DNA of 64,000 bases from JASGDC01 sp047606545 (GCA_047606545.1 JASGEI010000020.1:149017-213016), one strand, 5' to 3'. Positions 8,814-17,757 are shown, counted from the first letter of the stretch. Numbers and translations are program-made. Notes: a model not told the origin generated them from the sequence alone.

Positions 8814-9357
8814 CTATCTCTTTTTTTCTACATCGCTAATCGCTTTGTTTAAGAAGTCGGTGATCCATTTAATGTCTTCATTGGTTAGTTTCTGTTCAGC
8901 GTCCTCACGCTTACGTTCTAACGCCCCCTAGCTCATTAGTGAAGTCTACAAAGCGTTCTACTACGCTTAACGGTTTTGGAATGGCAAGAATATCTACACT
9001 AATTTTAATAGTCGTCTTTTTAAGAGCGGTAAGATAGTCCACGATACCTTTGATACGGTAGTTAAAGTTTTCCATGTATTCCACGTATTCGGGGGTGGCC
9101 TTGTAATGTTCAATACCCTATTGGACGTACTTATCAAAGCGATTTATGATTCTTAACGCTTTGGCACACTTTTCTTTGCCGACGCCTAGACGATCGTTTT
9201 CATACATATCCCTTTCCAAGTGGTTTACGCTATTAAAATCTAGGTAAAGCGATAGTAGGTCGCCATCAGGTTCAAACGGGTGGTAACCAGTCATGATAGT
9301 CCACATCTTACGGTTTACTTCCTCAGACTTCGCCCACAAATCCTCACGATTTAACAT
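8814..9357 (-). pseudogene. hypothetical gene broken by a TAG codon and a frameshift
   Basis: A good ribosome site (AAGGAG, eight bases before ATG 9357) starts an 79-residue frame (MLNREDLWAKSEEV to FDKYVQ) ending in TAG at 9118-9120. The same frame then stays open (GIEHYKATPEYVEYMENF to FVDFTNELG) until a run of five G on this strand (8924-8928). Dropping one G there leads into ALERKREDAEQKLTNE and on to a TAG at 8814-8816, one base before the next gene's first ATG. Removing both lesions gives one protein of about 180 residues. The family is unknown. The simplest reading is gene decay. A switchable G run or sequencing error could explain the frameshift but not the TAG. Confidence 0.6.
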
Positions 9358-9420
9358 AATATAATCTCCTTAGTTTCCTTCGTCACTTTGCTTATAAGTT
9401 CTATAACTGCAAATGACATC

Positions 9421-9460
9421 TGCTAACTTACTTCTAATGTATTACCTACCTATGACAAAA
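9421..9460. repeat. 40-bp element, copy 1, flanking the ATPase/DUF6339 operon
   Basis: This 40-bp sequence begins TGCTAACTTACTT and ends CTACCTATGACAAAA. It matches the element at 13229-13268 at 34 of 40 positions without gaps and in the same orientation. It lies about 65 bp upstream of the gene starting at 9357, as its twin lies about 80 bp upstream of the ATPase gene. It may be a shared promoter or operator, or an element boundary. Confidence 0.6.
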
Positions 9461-9487
9461 ATATTTAAACAATATAATCACAAGCAA

Positions 9488-9518
9488 AATAGCCAGGAAT
9501 ATTCAATTCCTGGCTATT
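9488..9518 (-). terminator. terminator of the ATPase/DUF6339 operon
   Basis: A perfect 13-bp stem (AATAGCCAGGAAT / ATTCCTGGCTATT, loop ATTCA) lies 21 bases after the DUF6339-like stop. The minus-strand transcript continues into TTTTGC. Confidence 0.85.
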
Positions 9519-9538
9519 GATTTAATAAAGTCCCTTAA

Positions 9539-10300
9539 TTATTTAGGCAAAACTATCTTATTAGTATCTAACAAATTATCTAGAATAATTTGTTTCACCT
9601 CATCTTGTTCTAGCATATCTAAGATACGTACTCCACCGACCATATTTAGGATTTTGTTTGAATTACTGTAAGAATAACGGTTTTCAACCATTTTATTTGT
9701 CTCAACTAATTCTTTAACCGCAGATAGAATTCCCAAAGCAATATTTTTGTTTGAAATAAAATTACTCGATGTTAGAGCAACGGCATTACCACGATAATTG
9801 CCTTTTACAAAGAAATCTGTGTAATAATATGGATTTTCAAGATTTGATTCATCACGAGTGTAATAGGAAAGCCACCAAAGAACTGCCACGCTGTTAATCA
9901 TTAGAGAACGTTTCTTACCATTATTAAAAATAGTCTGAGATTTAGCACTAGCTGCTTTATTACGCTTAACCAAACTAATCTGATCCAAATGATAATCAAG
10001 ATAGTAAGTATTAACCATCGCAATCCAAAGCTTCTTTTGTTCTGCAACTACTGGTGTTAAATGCCCTAAGCTTTCCCAAATAGTTCGAATATTATCTGCA
10101 TTTGCAGTTGGATTCTCTGAAATTAGCTTTAACGGTTGATACTTAAACTCATCATTACTTTCAATGACATTATTTGGATTAGCAAAGATTTCTTGAATAG
10201 CTTCTTTGTCACCGCTCATATAAAGTGGCAAATATTTTTCATCGAATTCTGTCTCAAATTCTGATAAGAATTTTTCAGTAACATATTTAAGTTTACTCAT
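9539..10300 (-). CDS. DUF6339-like protein, third gene of a putative defence operon
   Basis: This soluble protein of 253 residues resembles the uncharacterised DUF6339 family as I remember it: an N-terminal LKYVTEKFLSEFETEFDEKYLPLYM, and a central VLWWLSYYTRD. The assignment is from memory and unsearched. The start at 10300 is fixed by a perfect AAGGAGG six bases upstream. A frame opening at 10321 has no such site. It overlaps the preceding gene by 8 bases, so the three genes of this operon are translationally coupled. A strong hairpin terminator follows. No catalytic motif is evident. Function is unknown. Confidence 0.6.
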   Translation of the reverse strand: MSKLKYVTEKFLSEFETEFDEKYLPLYMSGDKEAIQEIFANPNNVIESNDEFKYQPLKLISENPTANADNIRTIWESLGHLTPVVAEQKKLWIAMVNTYYLDYHLDQISLVKRNKAASAKSQTIFNNGKKRSLMINSVAVLWWLSYYTRDESNLENPYYYTDFFVKGNYRGNAVALTSSNFISNKNIALGILSAVKELVETNKMVENRYSYSNSNKILNMVGGVRILDMLEQDEVKQIILDNLLDTNKIVLPK

Positions 10301-11174
10301 CGGATTCCTCCTTATAATCACGGTTCATAAAGTCATTTAAAACATTCCTAAATGGCTTATTTAATAGCTTTTGAGCTACTTGTAACGTATCTTCTTCTTT
10401 CAAGTCATCAACAGTGATATTTAATTTATCTAAAATATCGATTAATGAACCATACCAATCTAATTCTTGATCAACATAGCCATATTTCAACTGCTCGATA
10501 ACATTCATTAATGCTGGTAGCACAATTGTCACCATCAAGAGCTGCACAATTGAATCATCATCAGGTTTGTTCTTAGATAAATTTGAATAAGCTACGTACT
10601 CTTGACGTGGTAACGAAATCTCAATAACATCGCTGTTGATATCAACATTCATACAATCTTGCTCTTTTGCTACGACTACTACCATCGATGAGGCATCTGG
10701 GCCATCTTCATCTTCAAAATCTAAGCTAATTACTTTAGTCGATTCAAAGGCTAAGATATTACCCTTTTGCATAGTTGGTATATTAAAGTTCATTCCATAA
10801 AAATCAGCATTGAATTTTGAATTATGATAATTCTCAATATCTTCATTCGCAACTACCATGCCGTTTAGATACAACTTACCAGCTCCTAATTTATCTGAGC
10901 TAATAGTCATAGTGACTTGTTCTTTATATGACTCAGCCTTAATAAATTCACGGAAACTTGAAGCATCTCCTTCAAGATGTACTGCAAAAACTGCTGCACC
11001 AGTATCAACCAGTTTTTGCATGTCTGAATTTTCTAGTGTGAAATTTACTTTGAGCTCAAGCTCATCACCTGGAGTAATTCGAGTTTCAAAATTAATCTCG
11101 AAAATACTGTCAACATAATCATCAAGTTCTTTACTTAAAACTGGATATGGGTAAAGATCAGCCTTTAATTTCAT
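10293..11174 (-). CDS. unknown protein, second gene of a putative defence operon
   Basis: This protein of 293 residues (ATG at 11174, MKLKADLYPYPVLSKELDDYV) matches no family I recognise. The first two thirds look beta-rich with repeated short hydrophobic strands (VFAVHLEGD, KLYLNGMVV, KVISLDFED). The last third is helical and acidic (WYGSLIDILDKLNITVDDL). It begins inside the end of the ATPase gene, overlapping by 17 bases, and overlaps the DUF6339-like gene by 8. Such tight packing suggests a complex of the three products. It could be a sensor or scaffold, which is inference only. Confidence 0.55.
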   Translation of the reverse strand: MKLKADLYPYPVLSKELDDYVDSIFEINFETRITPGDELELKVNFTLENSDMQKLVDTGAAVFAVHLEGDASSFREFIKAESYKEQVTMTISSDKLGAGKLYLNGMVVANEDIENYHNSKFNADFYGMNFNIPTMQKGNILAFESTKVISLDFEDEDGPDASSMVVVVAKEQDCMNVDINSDVIEISLPRQEYVAYSNLSKNKPDDDSIVQLLMVTIVLPALMNVIEQLKYGYVDQELDWYGSLIDILDKLNITVDDLKEEDTLQVAQKLLNKPFRNVLNDFMNRDYKEESDE

Positions 11175-13152
11175 AAATAACACCATCCATCTTGAGTTGC
11201 AGATTTTCAGTAATCTTAAAATCAATATCTAAAATCTGGTCCTTTTTCGCTTTATTTATCTTGATTACTTTAGAGGTAGCAGAAATATCTAACTGTTGAT
11301 TGAATGAATGTGCTGATTCAATCCCTACGGAATAAGAGCTGCCATTGGCACCTATTGACTTGAGATTTACTTCAAGAACTTTATTAGGTTTGAGCACCTT
11401 TCCAATTAAACGATATTTACCAGCACAAGGGTCGACAGCAATAATCTTTGTGGTCAAAGTCCCTGCTTTTGCTACTTTTCGTTCGCTAGGCTGCACTACA
11501 GTTTTTACTGAATCATCATCTAGAACATTAGAACCTTTTTCTTTGCCGGTACCACCTTGTGGATTAGGGTTATCTCCGCCACCAGCACCATCTCCATTAG
11601 AACCAGGTCCACTTGAACCGCGCTCACTGCCTGAATCAATACCTGTACGCTTCATGATTTCGTCTAGTTCATCTTCTTCTTTATCACCATCAATGATTGA
11701 AGACCTTGTACTTACCTTTTTCATTGAAGCAGCAGCAAACTTTTTGTGTAACCCTTCTTCTCCTTGCTGTTCACTATCATCTTTTTTATGAAGCGGAAGT
11801 AAATCTTTTACTCCAAAAGCATCAATTCTATATGCTCCTTCTTGTCCGAAAGATTCTTGAACTGTATCTCGATACCAACGGAACAAATCAAGAAGTAATT
11901 TATCTGCTATTTTCTGAGCTTCTCCTTTTTTACGTTCTGGACTCCAAACATCATGCTTGGCATTTTCTAAATCTTTTAAGAATGCGTTTATTTCTAACCC
12001 AACAGCTTGGAATAAACCACTGAATTGAATATCGGAACTCATGCCTTTTCTTTCTGAAATAGTCATACCAGCATTTCGAGTTTCTAAAACTGACCTAGTA
12101 CCTTCCTCATGCTGCAAAATATGCAATTCGGCGTCCTTTACATCATTGATGAATTCATATTTTGCTACATATTTTTCAGGTAAATAAAATACTTTAGTTT
12201 CTGAATTAGTAAGTACATCATAAAATTTCTTAGTTTGTTTTAAGAAAAATTTCATTTCTTTAGTTTTGGACCAGCGACTTTTTGCTTTCTTATCAAGAAA
12301 ATCAATGACTTCTCCCAATGTCTTACTATCAACTGAATTACCGCAGACATTAATCTTCAATTTATTTTGGTATATCGACACTAGGAAGTTATTAACTGTA
12401 GAAAAAAGAATCCTAAGTCCCCATTCCTCTACTTCAGTCAAACCAATAATAAACAAATCAGTACCATACTCATCATGCGTACGTTTTTGCTCTTTAAAAG
12501 TAATTTGATTATCAATCCCGTGAAATTTATTATTCTTATCAATATAAGAAAGGCGCTCTTGCGTTACTTCATTTTCTGCTTCGTCATAATAAAATGACAC
12601 AAAATTCATAATTCCAGCAGCACGTTCAATACCATCTGTAGCTAGGGTATTATAAAATACCATACGTAAATCTGAAGCTGCAAAAGGTGCTGCTTTACCA
12701 ATACCTTTACTACCTGCAGAATTATCATCATCTTTAACTGAATAAGCATTACCAGCAATTAAAGAATCGTAATTTGCTTTATTAAGTCCCTTAGTATTGT
12801 AATCACTAATTTTCATTACTTTGATTTTGTCTGAAGCAAGTACTTCTGAAATATTCTCAAGATATTCTTGAGTATCTTTATTACCAATTCGTTGCCACAT
12901 ATCTTTTGCTTTTGGTAAAGCTTCATTTTCAATTTGTGAAATTCCTGGAATCTCATCTTTTGAAATAAAGAAATCACTAAAACTAACCTCTACTGGTTTA
13001 TTCGATTTCTCATTATGGGCATCTAACGAGTTTTGAATTACCTCACGGGTGAGTGAGTCAGCTGGATTATCCAAAAAAGTTTCAACAGCTGTATTATTAT
13101 GTCCTGAACGAGTTAAATCTTTCCCATGTGGGAAAATCCATTTCTCAGACAT
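11158..13152 (-). CDS. GHKL (Hsp90/MORC-like) ATPase, first gene of a putative defence operon
   Basis: This 664-residue protein starts at ATG 13152, with GGAG eight bases upstream. A TTG at 13209 is less likely. The N-terminal ATPase domain has an N box (LTREVIQNSLDAH, about residue 35), a D-box-like motif (KISDYNTKGL) and a glycine-rich lid (GSKGIGKAAPF). These are the three elements of the GHKL fold. A middle domain follows, then a Gly/Pro/Ser-rich linker (about residues 515-550) and a beta-type C-terminal domain of about 100 residues. MORC/MutL-type GHKL ATPases are known partners of restriction-linked operons. Downstream gene overlaps and the nearby HinfI-like system point to a phage-defence role, by inference. 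Confidence 0.8.
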   Translation of the reverse strand: MSEKWIFPHGKDLTRSGHNNTAVETFLDNPADSLTREVIQNSLDAHNEKSNKPVEVSFSDFFISKDEIPGISQIENEALPKAKDMWQRIGNKDTQEYLENISEVLASDKIKVMKISDYNTKGLNKANYDSLIAGNAYSVKDDDNSAGSKGIGKAAPFAASDLRMVFYNTLATDGIERAAGIMNFVSFYYDEAENEVTQERLSYIDKNNKFHGIDNQITFKEQKRTHDEYGTDLFIIGLTEVEEWGLRILFSTVNNFLVSIYQNKLKINVCGNSVDSKTLGEVIDFLDKKAKSRWSKTKEMKFFLKQTKKFYDVLTNSETKVFYLPEKYVAKYEFINDVKDAELHILQHEEGTRSVLETRNAGMTISERKGMSSDIQFSGLFQAVGLEINAFLKDLENAKHDVWSPERKKGEAQKIADKLLLDLFRWYRDTVQESFGQEGAYRIDAFGVKDLLPLHKKDDSEQQGEEGLHKKFAAASMKKVSTRSSIIDGDKEEDELDEIMKRTGIDSGSERGSSGPGSNGDGAGGGDNPNPQGGTGKEKGSNVLDDDSVKTVVQPSERKVAKAGTLTTKIIAVDPCAGKYRLIGKVLKPNKVLEVNLKSIGANGSSYSVGIESAHSFNQQLDISATSKVIKINKAKKDQILDIDFKITENLQLKMDGVIYEIKG

Positions 13153-13228
13153 CGCATCTCCAATCCGGAAAGAGTCAACATATCTCGCAGTTTTGTTAAC
13201 ACTTACCAATTAATCTTTTGTCAGCTTT

Positions 13229-13268
13229 TGCTAACTTACTTAAAGATTATTAGCTACCTATGACAAAA
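13229..13268. repeat. 40-bp element, copy 2, flanking the ATPase/DUF6339 operon
   Basis: This copy matches the 40-bp element at 9421-9460 at 34 of 40 positions, same orientation. It lies in the leader of the ATPase gene. On the minus strand it opens TTTTGTCATAGGTAG, which contains a -35-like TTGTCA. Confidence 0.6.
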
Positions 13269-13342
13269 CTACTAATTTTAGTGACACGGTTATTAAAATA
13301 AAGGGAACACGATATTCTGAATTACTTAGAAAGAACTATATT

Positions 13343-14728
13343 TTACTTTGGCAATTTAAATGCTAAAACAAAAGCTATAACTAATGGCACCAAACAAACC
13401 CATAAAGTAATACTAAGAGCATGTGTTGCTGGTTGACTACTAAATAACCAAGCAAAGAATAACGTACCCAAAACTGCTGTACCCAAAGCACCAGCAATCT
13501 GCTGGATTGCATTAATAACACCAGAAGCAGAGCCAATCTCACTCTTTGAAACTTCAGTTAAAGCACTTGGCACAATTAAGCTCAAACAATAATTAGAACC
13601 AAATCCAATCACTGCCATAGCTGGCACCATAGCCCAAATACTTAAGCTAGTTTTACCCATAGCAGTAACTGCAAGAATGATAATTCCTAAAGCCACTAAC
13701 CCGATACCAATATGGATAAGCTTCCTACCTAAAATTTTTGAAAGGCGATCAGTAGTAAAACGAGCTATCACCATAGAAACTACCATTGGTAATAGCGTCA
13801 TAGCTGTCTTAATTGGACTAAAGTGCTGACCAACTTGGCAGAATACTGAAATGATAAAACTAATACCACCGTAAGTTGCGAAAAACGCAAATACAGCCAG
13901 CATTCCAATCCAAAAAGTTTGATTTTTCATCAAACTGTGTTCAATAAGTGGTGAATCACTGCGTCGTTGTTCATACCAAACGAATAGTATTGATAGCAAG
14001 ACACCAAAAGCGATAAGCAAGAAAGTCCACATTGGCCAACCAGCTTCTCGACCTTCAATTAGTGGGTAAACAATACTAACAATGCCGATACCAATAAGTG
14101 CAGTACCAGGAATATCTAGTCGAGTTCCTTCATGGGTAACCACTTTTGGCGAAGTGTAAATTGCACCAATCAAAGCTAGTATGCCTATCGGTACATTCAC
14201 CAAAAATACTAAACGCCAACCTAGATTAAACCAATTAACAGAGATCAATAACCCACCAATTATTGGACCAGCAACAGTACCTATCGTCATAATCATGCCA
14301 AAAGTAGAGAATACTTTTGCCATTTCTGACTCTTCAAAAACTTCCATCAACATGCCTACACCTTGCGGGATTAGCACAGCACCGAAAGCGCCCTGGAAAA
14401 TACGCAAAACAATCAATAATTCTGGAGAACTAAATAATGCACACAAAGCAGAAGCTAAGGTAAATCCTGAAATCCCAATAATGAACATCCTACGACGCCC
14501 AAAAATATCACCGAGTCTTGCTCCTGCAATTAAAAACATCGCAAAAGACAAAGTATAACCTGCAGTTAACCACTGTAATACAGCTGGACTACCGCCAATA
14601 TCTTCTCGAATTGATGGACCCGCAACATTCAACATAGTAGCGTCCAATAGATCCATAATATCTGCTGCAATTACTGCGAACATTACTACCCAACGCCAAC
14701 GATAAACTGAAGTAGTCTTTGAGGTCAT
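13343..14728 (-). CDS. MFS multidrug exporter, DHA2 (14-helix, EmrB/QacA) type
   Basis: This 461-residue integral membrane protein is a proton-driven drug exporter. It starts at ATG 14728 (MTSKTTSVYRWRWVVMF), six bases after AAAGGA. The helix A motif DLLDATMLNVAGPSI, the motif A loop RLGDIFGRRRMF, and motif C (GPIIGGLL in helix five) are typical of the DHA2 group. It is divergent from a TetR regulator, and the promoter has a TetR-type palindrome in its spacer. The regulator probably represses it until an inducer, possibly an exported compound, binds. The substrate cannot be told from sequence. Confidence 0.9.
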   Translation of the reverse strand: MTSKTTSVYRWRWVVMFAVIAADIMDLLDATMLNVAGPSIREDIGGSPAVLQWLTAGYTLSFAMFLIAGARLGDIFGRRRMFIIGISGFTLASALCALFSSPELLIVLRIFQGAFGAVLIPQGVGMLMEVFEESEMAKVFSTFGMIMTIGTVAGPIIGGLLISVNWFNLGWRLVFLVNVPIGILALIGAIYTSPKVVTHEGTRLDIPGTALIGIGIVSIVYPLIEGREAGWPMWTFLLIAFGVLLSILFVWYEQRRSDSPLIEHSLMKNQTFWIGMLAVFAFFATYGGISFIISVFCQVGQHFSPIKTAMTLLPMVVSMVIARFTTDRLSKILGRKLIHIGIGLVALGIIILAVTAMGKTSLSIWAMVPAMAVIGFGSNYCLSLIVPSALTEVSKSEIGSASGVINAIQQIAGALGTAVLGTLFFAWLFSSQPATHALSITLWVCLVPLVIAFVLAFKLPK

Positions 14729-14755
14729 ATTAAATCCTTTCGTACACTGCACATA

Positions 14756-14784
14756 ATATTAGTACAGTGTACTATTAATGTCAA
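14756..14784 (-). promoter_or_regulatory. promoter of the DHA2 exporter with TetR operator in the spacer
   Basis: On the minus strand a perfect -35 (TTGACA, 14779-14784), a 17-bp spacer and a -10 (TAATAT, 14756-14761) are visible. A perfect 7-1-7 inverted repeat, TAGTACAGTGTACTA (14760-14774), covers most of the spacer and touches the -10. A related half site (GTACACTG) lies at 14742-14749. A bound TetR dimer would block RNA polymerase directly. The site is also 30 bp from the tetR start, so autoregulation is likely. Confidence 0.8.
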
Positions 14785-14804
14785 AATTGAGTTACAATTT
14801 AGTT

Positions 14805-15521
14805 ATGCCCAAAAAAGCAGAAAAGACTATAAACGAAACAAATGACGAACTAATTTGGCTCAGAGCTGAGCCAACCTCAAGACGTTCTACTCTAAACCGA
14901 GAAAACATTGCCGAAATTGCTCTGGCACTTGCTGACGACAAAGGCCTTACTTCATTATCGATGCGAAATGTAGCCTCTGAGCTAGGGGTAGGAACCATGA
15001 GCCTCTACCATTATGTTCGTAATAAAGACGAACTAATCACTTTGATGATTAATGAAATTTCTGCTGAGTTGCTAATTCCTGATAATCAAATAACGAAAAA
15101 TTGGCGCACCAATATGATCAAAATTGCCAATCAAGCCAGAAAGACTTTTTTCAAACATATTTGGGTATTAGAAATTTTGGGTCCAAGTTCGCCTGGCCCA
15201 AATTCACTTAAACATATCGAACAGTCTTTACAAGCAATCGCTCCGTTAGAACTAAAACCTGCCAAAGCTATGGAATTTATTAACCAAATAGATAATTATG
15301 TTACTGGTTTTGCGCTACGTGAAGCTCATAACTTACAGCAGCAAACTACCAATACTCCACCTAACGCCATGCGTTTCTTTGAACAGCAGTTTGAGACAGG
15401 AGACTATCCACTAATGCAAGAAGTATTTAATGATAACCATGCTTCTGATGTAGAAACTCGTTTTACTCAAGGACTTAATAGCTTAATAAACGGTCTAGAA
15501 AATACTTATAAAAAACAATAA
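14805..15521 (+). CDS. TetR family transcriptional repressor
   Basis: This 238-residue regulator (ATG 14805) has an N-terminal helix-turn-helix (about residues 40-75, SLSMRNVASELGVGTMSLYHYV) typical of TetR. Its C-terminal ligand domain is of the larger tetracycline-repressor type. It is divergent from the DHA2 exporter and probably controls that gene and itself through the palindrome between them. I see no Shine-Dalgarno. A -10-like TACAAT (14793-14798) ends six bases before ATG, so the message may be leaderless. A start at 14778 would place coding sequence over the exporter's -35 and is unlikely. Confidence 0.9.
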   Translation: MPKKAEKTINETNDELIWLRAEPTSRRSTLNRENIAEIALALADDKGLTSLSMRNVASELGVGTMSLYHYVRNKDELITLMINEISAELLIPDNQITKNWRTNMIKIANQARKTFFKHIWVLEILGPSSPGPNSLKHIEQSLQAIAPLELKPAKAMEFINQIDNYVTGFALREAHNLQQQTTNTPPNAMRFFEQQFETGDYPLMQEVFNDNHASDVETRFTQGLNSLINGLENTYKKQ

Positions 15522-15553
15522 AAGAGACAGCAGCTCAAATTCTCCAATGTGAA

Positions 15554-15615
15554 TGTAGAGTTATTTTGCTCATGTAGAACAAATATTCACTCTACATTGG
15601 CAAATTAACTCTACA
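15554..15615. repeat. 62-bp four-box palindrome, box type TGTAGAGT
   Basis: Boxes: TGTAGAGT at element position 1, TGTAGAAC at 20, ACTCTACA at 36 and ACTCTACA at 55. The outer 16-bp arms pair with one mismatch. It lies between tetR and the HAD gene, which run in the same direction. The T-rich stretch is inside the arm, so it is not a normal Rho-independent terminator. Confidence 0.7.
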
Positions 15616-15706
15616 ACCGAGGTAAAAGTATTTTAAGCAACTTAGTAATTTGTGAGATAAGATAAAACTTAATGGTTATTAAGAATTTTATAAAGGATAT
15701 AGACGA

Positions 15707-16504
15707 ATGATTAAAGCTATTGCAGTAGACATAGACGGCACTTTCCTACGCTCAGATCACACTTACGACGTAGAGCGTTTTGAGAAAATCTATGAGCAAC
15801 TTGTTGCTAAGGATATTAAGTTTATTGTGGCAAGCGGTAGCCAATACTATCGTCTTAAAGAACTATTCCCTAGTAAAGATGACGAAATTACCTACGCTTC
15901 CGAAAATGGTGCAGTTGTAACTCATAACGATAAAGTCCTTGATGTAACAAGCTTTGAAAAGAATTTCTTTAGGGAACTCATTGATTATCTGACTGAATAT
16001 GGCAATGAAATGGTACTTTGTGGCGTGCAGAATGCCTACACTCTAGACTCTGTATCAGAAGAATATAAAGAGGTCGTGAAACAGTATTACTTCAAATATG
16101 ATGTAATCGATAGCTTTGATGATTTGCCAGATGATGACTTTGTAAAAATTGCGTTTAATGCGGGTGTGGAAGCAGCACCAAGAGTGGTCAAAGAATTACT
16201 GGAGAAGTTCCCAAATAAACTTTACGCAGCATCAAGTGGCTTCAAAGCTGTAGATATCTTAAATCCTAAAGCCGGTAAAGGTATTGCTGTTAAAAACCTG
16301 CTTAAAAAATGGGATATTAAACCAAATGAGCTTCTTACTTTTGGCGATGCTGATAATGATGTCGAGATGCTCTCACTTACAGATCATAGCTATGCCATGG
16401 CAAAGAGCAGTAAAAAAGTACAAGAAACAGCAAAACACATGGCACCGTCAAATGAAGATTCTGGCGTGCTAACTATCATTGAGCAGTATCTAGACTCCTT
16501 GTGA
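15707..16504 (+). CDS. Cof-type HAD superfamily phosphatase
   Basis: This 265-residue cytoplasmic hydrolase has the HAD nucleophile motif DIDGTFL near the N-terminus and GDADNDVEML (about residue 211) as the metal-binding motif IV. The Cof/IIB cap domain lies between them. Such enzymes dephosphorylate sugar phosphates, pyridoxal phosphate or flavin phosphates. The substrate is not predictable. AAAGGAT precedes the ATG. Its stop TGA overlaps the GTG start of the next MFS gene by four bases, indicating translational coupling and confirming TGA as a stop codon. Confidence 0.9.
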   Translation: MIKAIAVDIDGTFLRSDHTYDVERFEKIYEQLVAKDIKFIVASGSQYYRLKELFPSKDDEITYASENGAVVTHNDKVLDVTSFEKNFFRELIDYLTEYGNEMVLCGVQNAYTLDSVSEEYKEVVKQYYFKYDVIDSFDDLPDDDFVKIAFNAGVEAAPRVVKELLEKFPNKLYAASSGFKAVDILNPKAGKGIAVKNLLKKWDIKPNELLTFGDADNDVEMLSLTDHSYAMAKSSKKVQETAKHMAPSNEDSGVLTIIEQYLDSL

Positions 16505-17676
16505 AACAATACAATTCAAATCTAGCTTTACTTGCGTTATCCCTAGGTGGACTTGGTATCGGTACTACTGAGTTTGCAGTAATGGGATTACTTCCACAAA
16601 TTGCTGATGGTTTAAACATTACTATTCCGCAAGCTGGTCATATCATTTCTGCCTATGCCCTTGGAGTAGTAGTCGGTGCACCACTTTTCGCAATTCTAAC
16701 TGTTAAATGGGATCGTAAAGTTACCCTATTAATGCTGATGGCTGTCTTTGCAGTAGGTAATACACTTTCTGCTATCGTAGCAAACAACCATATGATGATT
16801 CTCTTTCGGTTCATTTCTGGATTACCACATGGCGCATACTTTGGCATTGCCGCAGTTACTGCCACTTTGCTAGTAGCTAAATCAAAACGTGGTTACGCCG
16901 TATCGATGGTGATGATTGGTCTTAGCGTAGCTAATGTGATTAGTGTTCCATTGATTACATTATTAGGACAAAGAATTGGCTGGCGTTGGCCATTCTTAAT
17001 CATCGGACTACTTGGCATAATTACCATGGTAGCAATTACTTTTGCCGTACCTAGAGTGGCTGCGCATAACACTTCTTCAATTACCAAAGAACTAACTGCG
17101 CTAAAGAATCCCAAAGTACTTATAACATTACTAACTGGCATCATTGCTTTTGGTGGATCTTTTGCAGTATATAGCTACATCGCGCCAACGATGACTGATG
17201 TGACTGGATTTAAGCCAGCTACGATAACCATAATTCTAAGTATTTATGGTATGGGCATGGTTGCTGGCACTTACCTTGCTGGAAAGTTAACGGACTGGAG
17301 TGTTAAAAATAGTTTCTACATCTCTGGCTTCGGAACACTAATTTCATTCCTAATTTTCACAATCGCGGTACACAATAAAATTGCTACGACTATCATGGTG
17401 TTCTTCATCGGAGCTACCATTGCAGTCTATGTAACGCCATTCCAAGCAAGACTTATGGATGTCGCAAACGAAGCTCAAAACCTAGCAACTAGCCTAAGTC
17501 ACTCTGCACTAAATATCGCAAATGCCCTTGGTGCTTGGCTTGGCGGTCTAGTAATTGCTGCTGGCTATGGCTACGTGGCACCAACTTGGGTCGGGGCAGC
17601 ACTTGCCCTTGCTGGAATCATCTGTGCCTACTTTATGTTTAGGATGGATCAGAATCCTAAAGAAAAATCAGCTTAA
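16501..17676 (+). CDS. MFS exporter, DHA1 family (AraJ-like)
   Basis: This 391-residue 12-helix transporter resembles AraJ/YdhP-type sugar or drug efflux permeases. It has GIGTTEFAVMGLLPQIA in helix one and a motif A-like WDRK loop after helix two. Translation starts at GTG 16501, inside the HAD gene's stop, so expression is coupled. The pairing suggests that the phosphatase and exporter handle one metabolite, for example relieving sugar-phosphate stress. That is inference. It ends 19 bases before a 62-bp palindrome. Confidence 0.87.
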   Translation: MKQYNSNLALLALSLGGLGIGTTEFAVMGLLPQIADGLNITIPQAGHIISAYALGVVVGAPLFAILTVKWDRKVTLLMLMAVFAVGNTLSAIVANNHMMILFRFISGLPHGAYFGIAAVTATLLVAKSKRGYAVSMVMIGLSVANVISVPLITLLGQRIGWRWPFLIIGLLGIITMVAITFAVPRVAAHNTSSITKELTALKNPKVLITLLTGIIAFGGSFAVYSYIAPTMTDVTGFKPATITIILSIYGMGMVAGTYLAGKLTDWSVKNSFYISGFGTLISFLIFTIAVHNKIATTIMVFFIGATIAVYVTPFQARLMDVANEAQNLATSLSHSALNIANALGAWLGGLVIAAGYGYVAPTWVGAALALAGIICAYFMFRMDQNPKEKSA

Positions 17677-17695
17677 AACTTTAGATAAAACCGTA

Positions 17696-17757
17696 GGGTA
17701 TACATTTTTCTAGTTTCTTCACGAAATTTCGTAAAGATTTAAGAAAAATGTATACCC
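17696..17757. repeat. 62-bp four-box palindrome, box type GGGTATAC, copy 1
   Basis: Perfect outer arms (GGGTATACATTTTTCT / reverse complement) extend three more bases each side to 17693-17760. Inner boxes TTCTTCAC (position 20) and GTAAAGAT (position 36) pair imperfectly around a central ACGAAATTTCGT. It lies between the convergent MFS gene and the 52-residue gene. It is closely related to the element at 61006-61067. Confidence 0.8.

Noticed and set aside
11345..11791. Plus-strand frame of 148 codons opposite the GHKL ATPase
   Set aside because: Pro/Ser-rich shadow of the Gly-rich linker on the other strand.
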